Source of the DNA: CAYZJV01 sp964473245 | Lineage (GTDB): Bacteria > Spirochaetota > Spirochaetia > Sphaerochaetales > Sphaerochaetaceae | NCBI GenBank assembly: GCA_964473245.1 | Contig: CAYYOL010000055.1 | Location: forward strand, 1 to 10,755 | DNA length: 10,755 nucleotides | Reading direction: 5' to 3' | Shown: positions 5,752 to 10,755 of the stretch, one piece after another | Numbering within the stretch: the first letter of the stretch is position 1 | Layout of the letters: the number at the start of each line of letters is the position of its first letter | Program-made: the position numbers and the translations under genes | The notes under the pieces: model-generated | What the model was told of the DNA's origin: nothing | Seen by the model: the letters and a program-made list of their open reading frames with translations, nothing else | The model's database searches: none

Positions 5752-6720
5752 TTATTCATTGGGATACTTCATGCCCCACGCAGCTCGCACATCGTCCATG
5801 ATCTGCATGACACGGATAATCTCCTCGTGCGGCATCTGTGGACACTCGATCTCCTTTGCCTCCAGCGCATCGATACAAGCCTCCACCTGATACTCGAAGC
5901 CGGTGATCTGAGGAGGTTGGATCAGCTCCTGGACTAATTGGTAATCGAGATCGTAGACCCGGATCGCCTCGGGGTTGTTGATGTTCTCCACCTCGACATA
6001 CCCCTTATCCCCGTAGATCAAGCCACGACGATCGGTGAGCGCGAACTGGGTCGAGTGGAGCACAGCCATGCGACGCTCTGGATAGAGGAAGGTCATGCTG
6101 TTGTGAGCATCGACACCCCGCTCGGTCATCTGAACCGATGTACTGAATCGTTCGAACGATGAACCGAGTGCCATGAGCATGAAATTGATCGGATAGACTC
6201 CGACATCGAGCAAAGCACCACCGGCAAGCGCCGGGTCGGCAATGCGCGGCACATGGTTGATCACATATCCGAGATTGGCAGTGAGCATGTGGATGTTCCC
6301 GATGATACCTGAAGCGAGGACCTCATCGAGCATGCTTCGCATGGGCAGATACCGAGTCCAGATCGCCTCTGCGACAAGCACCTCCCGCTCTTCGGCCATG
6401 GCGAGCACCTCACGGGCCTGCGCTGCGTTCTCGGTGAAAGCTTTCTCACAGAGCACCGGTTTCCCATGGTCGACCGCGAGCCTGGTATGCTCAGCATGGT
6501 GAGAGTGGGGAGTCGCCACATAGACAAGATCGACCAGATCGTCGTTCACCATCTCCTCGTAGGAGCCATAGGCGCGCTCCATGTGGAAATCTGCAGCAAA
6601 GGCCTGCGCCTTCTCCAGAGATCGGGATGCAATGGCATATGGTTCTGCCCGGTTCATGTGTCTCAGTGTATACGCCATCTTTCTGGCAATGGTTCCAGCT
6701 CCTATGATTCCTACTCGCAT
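5752..6720 (-). CDS. Gfo/Idh/MocA-family NAD(P)-dependent oxidoreductase
   Basis: A 322-residue cytoplasmic dehydrogenase that probably oxidises or reduces a sugar, polyol or dihydrodiol with NAD(P). The N-terminal Rossmann fold is marked by GIIGAGTIA (4-12), and VATPHSHHAEH (68-78) follows. The family EKP motif appears as CEKAFTENAA (91-100), with Lys93 as the likely catalytic lysine. GGALLDVGVYPINF (167-180) holds the second catalytic segment; Lys93 with Tyr176 matches the pattern of dihydrodiol dehydrogenase-like members. The start is ATG at 6720, after GGGAGGAG; an in-frame TTG 32 codons upstream is rejected because it precedes the Rossmann motif by too much and lies in the leader. The gene sits upstream of galM on the same strand, which suggests carbohydrate metabolism, but the substrate cannot be read from the sequence. 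Confidence 0.88.
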   Translation of the reverse strand: MRVGIIGAGTIARKMAYTLRHMNRAEPYAIASRSLEKAQAFAADFHMERAYGSYEEMVNDDLVDLVYVATPHSHHAEHTRLAVDHGKPVLCEKAFTENAAQAREVLAMAEEREVLVAEAIWTRYLPMRSMLDEVLASGIIGNIHMLTANLGYVINHVPRIADPALAGGALLDVGVYPINFMLMALGSSFERFSTSVQMTERGVDAHNSMTFLYPERRMAVLHSTQFALTDRRGLIYGDKGYVEVENINNPEAIRVYDLDYQLVQELIQPPQITGFEYQVEACIDALEAKEIECPQMPHEEIIRVMQIMDDVRAAWGMKYPNE

Positions 6721-6804
6721 GGTGCTCCTCCCCTCCTCGGTCTTCGGTATCGTATTGTGCGGTGCACCGAGTTTTGCAACTCTCTTTCGGCTACCGCTAC
6801 CTTG

Positions 6805-6813
6805 ATTATAGCA
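6805..6813 (-). promoter_or_regulatory. Extended -10 promoter of the oxidoreductase gene
   Basis: On the minus strand TGCTATAAT is a perfect -10 box (TATAAT, plus 6805-6810) with the extended TGn. The -35 region at the 17-base distance is weak, as is usual for this promoter type. The leader would be about 78 bases. Confidence 0.6.
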
Positions 6814-7062
6814 CAAGAATCGGAGCCACTACACGATTCTCTCTTAGCGACACGTTTAGCCACGCGCGGAGACGTACCTGCACTGGACAATCCCCTACTC
6901 GACTTTGCCTTCCTCTGAGCCGGACGGGGAGACATGCCAATCGCAAAGCTGACTACGCTTGCGCACGAGTGCAAAGAGACACGGATTTGTTCCGCGCCCT
7001 TCGGGTCTCACTGCCGGCACCGTTTTCAGGGCGCAAGACGAGCGCATTGCCACCATTCATTA
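6814..7062. other. Divergent intergenic region between the oxidoreductase gene and pyk
   Basis: No gene supported. One notable inverted repeat is GCGCCCT (6994-7000) with AGGGCGC (7028-7034), enclosing a 27-base loop, plus a small TTGC...GCAA hairpin near 6959-6974. Both lie upstream of the pyk promoter, so they are not part of its mRNA. They could be an operator or a small transcript; nothing decides between these. Confidence 0.4.
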
Positions 7063-7091
7063 TTGACGGGTCGACGGCGGTGACCTAGAAT
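7063..7091 (+). promoter_or_regulatory. pyk promoter
   Basis: TTGACG (7063-7068), a 17-base spacer and TAGAAT (7086-7091) make a strong sigma-70 promoter. Transcription from about 7098 leaves a leader of only about 18 bases that contains the ribosome binding site AGGGAGG (7102-7108). Confidence 0.75.
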
Positions 7092-7115
7092 TGGATCACT
7101 GAGGGAGGCATTGCC

Positions 7116-8567
7116 ATGCAGATGCTCAACAACTATACCAAGATTGTGGCGACCATCGGACCCGCATCCGAATCATTCGAGATGATCAAGGCGATCATCG
7201 TCGCTGGAGCCAGAGTCATTCGGCTGAATTTCAGTCACGGGACCGCCGAAGAGCAGCAGACTCGGGTGGACCGAGTGCGGCGGGCATCGAAGGAGCTGGG
7301 TATCCCCATTGCGATCTTCCAAGACCTGCAAGGACCCAAGATTCGGGTGGGAGCCTTAGAAAAGCCGTTTGTCACCTTGAATCGGGGAGATACGATCACC
7401 ATCACCACCGAAAAATGCATAGGAAATCGCCAGAGGATCAGCATAGATTACCCCTACTTGCACGATGAGATCAAACTCGGCTCTCGCATCCTCATTGATG
7501 ATGGGCTCATAGCGCTCACAGCCGACTCGATCGATGGACCGGATATCCATTGCACGGCGATCGAGGGGGGGATGATCAGACCACGGAAAGGGGTGAATCT
7601 CCCTGGTGTTCCACTGCGACACCTCTCATCGTTTACCGAGAAGGATGAGCGAGATCTTGCTTTCGCCTACGAGAACAAGCTCGATTATGTGGCACTCTCG
7701 TTCGTGCGAAGTGCAGCCGATGTGGCAGCGCTACGAGAGCTCATGAGAACCAAGTTCGGGGGGGAGCTTCCGATTATCAGCAAGATAGAGAAACCCGAGG
7801 CGGTCGATGATCTTGCGAACATCATTGCTGAATCGAGTGCGATCATGGTCGCCAGGGGCGATCTCGGCGTGGAGATGTACCCTGAGGAGGTTCCTCTGGT
7901 GCAGAAATCGATCATCAGATCGTGTCACGAGGCGGGATTGCCGGTGATCACGGCTACGCAGATGCTCGAGTCGATGATGGTGAACCCACGCCCCACACGA
8001 GCCGAGACGAACGATGTCGCAAACGCGGTGCTCGATGGATCCAGTGCGGTCATGCTTTCGGGAGAGACTGCTGCAGGTTCCTATCCGCTCCAGGCGGTGG
8101 AGATCATGCAACGGATCGTGCGTCATACAGAGCAGAGTCCCGAGTTCAAGCACCTGGTCCTCGACCAGGGACTGAATCGGAGCCATGTGGAACTGCGGAC
8201 AAAGAGGACCACGACCGATGCCGTGGGACTTGCCACACGCGAGTTGGCAATGGCGATTCAGGCATCGAAGATCGCCTGTTTCACCCACTCGGGGAGTACT
8301 GCCCGACGGATATCGAAGTTCCGCCCCCAGACACCGATCATCGCATTCAGTCCCATTGCATCCACGGTGACACGACTCGCCCTCTCCTGGGGCATCACCC
8401 CGATCCAGATCGACAACCTCGAATCGGTCGATGCCCTCCTCCAGTTCGCTCCCGACTATCTGGTGAAACACAAGATAGCAACACAGGGGGATATCGTGGT
8501 GATAACTGCTGGAGTGCCGGTAGGAAGTCCGGGGATGACGAACATGATCAAGGTGGTGGAGATCTGA
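7116..8567 (+). CDS. pyk: Pyruvate kinase
   Basis: Last ATP-forming step of glycolysis: phosphoenolpyruvate plus ADP gives pyruvate plus ATP. At 483 residues it is a normal length. It has TKIVATIGPAS (8-18), LNFSHG (37-42), the B domain between about 75 and 175, and the catalytic signature ISKIEKPEAV (221-230) with Lys224 and the Mg2+ ligand Glu226. MVARGDLGVE (244-253) holds the Mg2+ ligand Asp249, and ATQMLESM (280-287) the catalytic Thr281. The C-terminal domain from about 350 is complete. In DLQGPKIR (70-77) Leu71 and Lys75 stand where K+-dependent enzymes have Thr and Glu, the signature of the K+-independent class. AGGGAGG seven bases before the ATG sets the start. It is monocistronic and converges on the NDK-like gene. 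Confidence 0.97.
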   Translation: MQMLNNYTKIVATIGPASESFEMIKAIIVAGARVIRLNFSHGTAEEQQTRVDRVRRASKELGIPIAIFQDLQGPKIRVGALEKPFVTLNRGDTITITTEKCIGNRQRISIDYPYLHDEIKLGSRILIDDGLIALTADSIDGPDIHCTAIEGGMIRPRKGVNLPGVPLRHLSSFTEKDERDLAFAYENKLDYVALSFVRSAADVAALRELMRTKFGGELPIISKIEKPEAVDDLANIIAESSAIMVARGDLGVEMYPEEVPLVQKSIIRSCHEAGLPVITATQMLESMMVNPRPTRAETNDVANAVLDGSSAVMLSGETAAGSYPLQAVEIMQRIVRHTEQSPEFKHLVLDQGLNRSHVELRTKRTTTDAVGLATRELAMAIQASKIACFTHSGSTARRISKFRPQTPIIAFSPIASTVTRLALSWGITPIQIDNLESVDALLQFAPDYLVKHKIATQGDIVVITAGVPVGSPGMTNMIKVVEI

Positions 8568-8573
8568 ACCGTC

Positions 8574-8598
8574 CATCGCTCGCATGCATCGCTCGCAT
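8574..8598 (+). repeat. Short direct repeat after pyk
   Basis: CATCGCTCGCAT occurs at 8574-8585 and again at 8587-8598, one base apart, just downstream of the pyk stop. Two units only; probably a local duplication with no evident role. Confidence 0.6.
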
Positions 8599-8627
8599 CG
8601 AATCGATCAGATACGGTCACATATCAG

Positions 8628-8662
8628 ACGATGCGGGTTACCAGAGAGGCAGCCTGCATCGT
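8628..8662. terminator. Probable bidirectional terminator between pyk and the NDK-like gene
   Basis: ACGATGCGGG (8628-8637) pairs with CCTGCATCGT (8653-8662), ten pairs including one G-T, around a 15-base loop. It stands between convergent genes, 60 bases after pyk and 44 after the minus-strand gene. T-rich tails are weak on both strands. Confidence 0.45.
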
Positions 8663-8705
8663 TCACTGTTTAGGAATTTGTACTGTGTTCTCTTGAGCTC
8701 AGATC

Positions 8706-9893
8706 TCAGCTGTGCATAGTCAAGTAGGAGCGCATGATATCTCCACAGGAGTTCTCGGAGAACTTCACCACGCCCATCTCCCGTTTCGCGCTCTCTGCCG
8801 AGTCGGAGGCGTGGGCGGTATTCACCATGATATTGGAACCGAATTCACGACGGATCGTTCCACCTGGAGCCTTGAGCGGATCTGTCGGCCCGAGGACATC
8901 GCGTATCTTCCGAATGGCATCTTCACCCTCATAGATGAGGATCATACATTTGACCGAACCTGGCTGATTCAGCTCCTCGAGGGGGCAGTTCGATGGTTTG
9001 ATACCACTCATGAACTCTACGATCTGCTCGAACTGATCGATAGCATACTCGATTCCGACACTCTGTGAGAGAGCCTCTTCGGTCTCACCACCGAGGGTGA
9101 TCGAGAAATGGTTCTCAAGCAACTCTTTGGCCTTCCTGCCGAACACCGGTGCAAGCTTGTCCTTCAGAGCATCCTTGACCGGGCCGTAGAACTCGAGCGC
9201 CTCGGCCACGCTCATCCGGTGTACTTTCACCCCGATAATCCGAAGTCCAGTCCTGCTGAACATGTCGATGATGGTACCGGGCTTGCTCGATGCATATTTC
9301 CAGTTATCCGGCTTGATGATCACCAGAGAGCGCTGCACCTTTGCAGGGTTGGGATACACGACGTTCTCGACGAGGTTCTCTTCATCGGGAAGCCAGTCTG
9401 CAAAGAGCTTCATATGAGCATCGGCCGTTTTCTGCAACCGGGGAGTGAGTACTGCCGGTTCAAAGTAGGTCACCTTGTCAGGATCTTCGAGATCTACGAT
9501 CAAGTCGGCATAGGTGTCTCGAATATTCTCACCGGTGAGGCTATCTATACTCCGCTTCTCTGGATGTACCGGGCCGCAGATCTCACTGAGCTTCCGGCAG
9601 GGGTCTTCTCCGCGGAAGATCAGCAGGAGCGAACGGTGCCTCCGTCCTTGCGATGGAGCAAGGTTGTTCTCGACATACGAAGCGAGCAACTCGCTGGTCT
9701 TCTTGTGGTCTCCGTCATTATGCTTTCTGATCAGGTCGGCATACGCAGAGACAAACTTCTCGTCTGGAGCGAACATCTGAGCTCCTACGAGTTCTACATC
9801 GAGACGGCTGAGCAGACGTGCCAAAACGCCACCGGTTCTACTCTTTGCAATGGTGTACGGAGTAACGATCACGTACGATAGACTATGTTCCAT
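8706..9893 (-). CDS. Tandem nucleoside diphosphate kinase-domain protein (inactive plus active domain)
   Basis: A 395-residue protein made of two NDK-like domains, against about 140-150 residues for ordinary bacterial NDK, which moves the terminal phosphate between NTPs and NDPs. Domain 2 (about 187-378) has RSLVIIKPD (188-196) with Lys194, GPTDP (335-339), and GTIRREFGSN (345-354). It also carries the catalytic block NTAHASDS (358-365) with His361, so it should be active. Between its two halves is an insertion of about 60 residues (240-310). Domain 1 (about 5-135) keeps the fold pattern (GGVLARLLSR at 21-30, GEDPCRKLSEICGPV at 95-109) but has VTPYT instead of IKPDA and GENIRDTYADL where the catalytic His block belongs, so it is probably catalytically dead. 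The start is ATG 9893 with AAGGAG nine bases upstream; an upstream TTG at 9914 overlaps that site. It may replace or supplement normal NDK, or be regulatory. Confidence 0.85.
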   Translation of the reverse strand: MEHSLSYVIVTPYTIAKSRTGGVLARLLSRLDVELVGAQMFAPDEKFVSAYADLIRKHNDGDHKKTSELLASYVENNLAPSQGRRHRSLLLIFRGEDPCRKLSEICGPVHPEKRSIDSLTGENIRDTYADLIVDLEDPDKVTYFEPAVLTPRLQKTADAHMKLFADWLPDEENLVENVVYPNPAKVQRSLVIIKPDNWKYASSKPGTIIDMFSRTGLRIIGVKVHRMSVAEALEFYGPVKDALKDKLAPVFGRKAKELLENHFSITLGGETEEALSQSVGIEYAIDQFEQIVEFMSGIKPSNCPLEELNQPGSVKCMILIYEGEDAIRKIRDVLGPTDPLKAPGGTIRREFGSNIMVNTAHASDSAESAKREMGVVKFSENSCGDIMRSYLTMHS

Positions 9894-9930
9894 GGTTGCA
9901 GGCTCCTTGTTCAAAACTATACCAGATACG

Positions 9931-9959
9931 CTAATATACTATACTCGCATTGGTTACAA
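9931..9959 (-). promoter_or_regulatory. Likely promoter of the tandem NDK gene
   Basis: On the minus strand TTGTAA (plus 9954-9959), 17 bases, then TATTAG (plus 9931-9936). The predicted leader is about 30 bases. Neighbouring TATAGT sequences could serve as alternative -10 boxes. Confidence 0.45.
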
Positions 9960-10072
9960 TTGTCTATGCGAATCAGCGGACACTAGCGTATGTGTCATGA
10001 GTCCTTTGCCTCAGGGATTGCTCCTTCTTCGCTTCTTCTAGCGATCAAACGCTGCTCATTGTTTCAAATACT

Positions 10073-10450
10073 ATGGCGGGGACCTTTCACACAACTCTTT
10101 CTTACACTATAGATAGGGGTGTGACGAAACGAAGCGAACCTACAAGAAAACGATCGAACTATCGGATAGAGATCTCCGAAGAGAAGCTACTGGAGATTCA
10201 GCTGACACGGCAGTTGGCCCATGAGATGCGACAAGCGTACGAGGCAGGAGAGACGTACGATATCGACTCTGCCAGTGAGAGAACTGGCCTTGATCGCCAG
10301 GAAGTTGCCGAATTGTTCGACTTAATCACCCAACAGAACGATTTGAAGAATCAGGAGGTAGTGCTCCCCCCGGGGGAAGAGCGGTATCTCCTTAGCGTCC
10401 CGGAACCATCCAAAGAGAACAAGGAACGGTTCCAGATAGATATTGAATGA
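10073..10450 (+). CDS. Small hypothetical protein with possible helix-turn-helix
   Basis: Up to 125 residues; no family recognised. The protein is charged and mostly helical in appearance. ETYDIDSASERTGLDRQEVA (59-78), continuing ELFDLI, has the spacing of a helix-turn-helix or winged-helix segment (small residue, turn Gly, then a recognition-like helix), so DNA binding is possible. The C-terminal 30 residues are proline- and charge-rich. The start is uncertain. ATG 10073 has no ribosome binding site and its first 16 codons look unlike protein. A promoter-like TTTCAC-N17-TATAGA (10085-10113) would start transcription almost exactly at an in-frame GTG (10121), which would give a 109-residue protein from a leaderless mRNA. 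It is divergent from the tandem NDK gene, with about 180 bases between. Confidence 0.55.
   Translation: MAGTFHTTLSYTIDRGVTKRSEPTRKRSNYRIEISEEKLLEIQLTRQLAHEMRQAYEAGETYDIDSASERTGLDRQEVAELFDLITQQNDLKNQEVVLPPGEERYLLSVPEPSKENKERFQIDIE
10085..10113 (+). promoter_or_regulatory. Possible promoter inside the annotated start of the small hypothetical gene
   Basis: TTTCAC (10085-10090), a 17-base spacer and TATAGA (10108-10113). If used, transcription begins near 10120, at the GTG codon 10121-10123, arguing against ATG 10073 as the start. Confidence 0.4.
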
Positions 10451-10496
10451 ATGGTATGCAAGCAAGCTTTCGTTTCCGGCACTTGTTCGGCAAAGT

Positions 10497-10600
10497 GACC
10501 ACTTCGTGGTCCCACTGCTCTCACTCCGTTTGGAAATCGTGACCCCAGGGCAAGCGGCGGACCCTGGAGGCTTCGCCTGCGCTGCCGCCCCAAGGGGCGG
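10497..10600. other. Cluster of GC-rich hairpins, possible structured RNA
   Basis: Four perfect short hairpins follow one another: GACCAC-TTC-GTGGTC (10497-10511), CCAGGG/CCCTGG (10545-10550 with 10562-10567), AGGC-TTC-GCCT (10568-10578), and CCGCCCC-AA-GGGGCGG (10585-10600). Two share a TTC loop. GGCGG in the second loop (10556-10560) can also pair with CCGCC (10585-10589), so the elements could fold together. It begins 47 bases after the small hypothetical gene and may include its terminator, although no T-run follows. Frames across it are of odd composition and not believable as proteins. It resembles no RNA family that I can name. Confidence 0.4.
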
Positions 10601-10651
10601 GCTATCTCCCCATACGTTTCCTGCACTCTCTCGGTAATGGACCAATAGTGA
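10601..10651. other. Rest of the right-edge intergenic stretch
   Basis: Nothing recognisable is seen between the hairpin cluster and the possible reading frame that follows. No clear promoter or ribosome binding site was found. Confidence 0.3.
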
Positions 10652-10755
10652 TTGTTCCGCTACCCTCGTTTCGTTGGGAAATCAAATACCCTCTTCTCCG
10701 TCGATACCAGCGATCGCATCAGGGACTTCTACGCTGTCTCTACCAAGAACAAGTT
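10652..10755 (+). CDS. Possible 5' part of a gene cut by the window edge
   Basis: An open frame from a TTG just after a stop codon to the edge, 34 codons. It reads LFRYPRFVGKSNTLFSVDTS, then DRIRDFYAVSTKNK. Third positions are rich in C and G, as in neighbouring genes. There is no ribosome binding site or ATG at its beginning, so it may be a decayed or truncated fragment. No family is recognised. Confidence 0.25.
   Translation, partial: MFRYPRFVGKSNTLFSVDTSDRIRDFYAVSTKNK

Noticed and set aside
6814..7062. tRNA or other classic RNA gene upstream of pyk
   Set aside because: No cloverleaf, T-loop consensus or CCA end can be found; only one isolated inverted repeat is present.
7731..8585. Long antisense frame opposite pyk (284 codons)
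   Set aside because: Shadow of the GC-biased third positions of pyk. It is rich in His, Arg and Cys and has no start signals.
8574..8598. Tandem repeat as a CRISPR-like or VNTR array
   Set aside because: Only two 12-base units one base apart. There are no spacers and no cas genes.
7922..8719. Plus-strand frame overlapping pyk in another phase
   Set aside because: Contained mostly within pyk, with unlikely composition and no ribosome binding site.
9108..9881. Plus-strand frame opposite the tandem NDK gene
   Set aside because: Antisense shadow; the minus-strand product has clear NDK motifs.
10322..10645. Minus-strand frame over the hairpin cluster and the end of the small hypothetical gene
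   Set aside because: Composition follows the hairpins (Pro, Gly and Ala runs), there is no ribosome binding site, and it overlaps a better plus-strand frame.
10451..10655. Integron attC site in the hairpin cluster
   Set aside because: The required inverse core and core sites (RYYYAAC and GTTRRRY) are not found in the proper positions around the hairpins.

Overview
The window looks like chromosomal DNA of an anaerobic or facultative bacterium with moderately high GC. Evidence is an oxygen-sensitive class III ribonucleotide reductase (nrdDG), a lipobox lipoprotein, and glycolytic and sugar enzymes behind ordinary sigma-70-type promoters. The lineage cannot be fixed from sequence alone; a spirochaete-like organism is a weak guess. 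Every gene is read in a conventional way and none is a phage gene. The only mobile DNA seen is a pair of short non-coding elements.

Left third (1-3670): nrdD and nrdG form one operon with ATGA overlap. It is headed by a promoter and a clear cobalamin (B12) riboswitch whose expression platform runs into the nrdD ribosome binding site. This implies that vitamin B12 switches off the B12-independent reductase, presumably because a B12-dependent (class II) enzyme exists elsewhere. The operon is bracketed by two 297-bp copies of a MITE-like element in opposite orientation. They are about 91% identical by eye and have 23-bp terminal inverted repeats. The right copy sits in the 3' part of nrdG and its terminal repeat supplies the stop codon. 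The sequence outside the left copy (minus strand, 65-1) reads on in the same phase as the cut end of nrdG and begins with the same six bases. A MITE-mediated inversion that carried away the nrdG 3' end is therefore a testable possibility.

Middle (3600-6815): three minus-strand genes. They are a small acidic lipoprotein of unknown function, galM (aldose 1-epimerase) with its own promoter, and a Gfo/Idh/MocA-family sugar or diol dehydrogenase with an extended -10 promoter. The last two point to carbohydrate use. A 450-bp AT-rich stretch without genes separates the lipoprotein gene from galM.

Right third (6817-10755): pyk (pyruvate kinase with the residue signature of the K+-independent type) on the plus strand converges on an unusual 395-residue protein on the minus strand. 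That protein carries two nucleoside diphosphate kinase-like domains, the first lacking the catalytic residues and the second keeping them. Divergent from it is a small protein with a possible helix-turn-helix, followed by a cluster of GC-rich hairpins and perhaps the beginning of another gene at the right edge.
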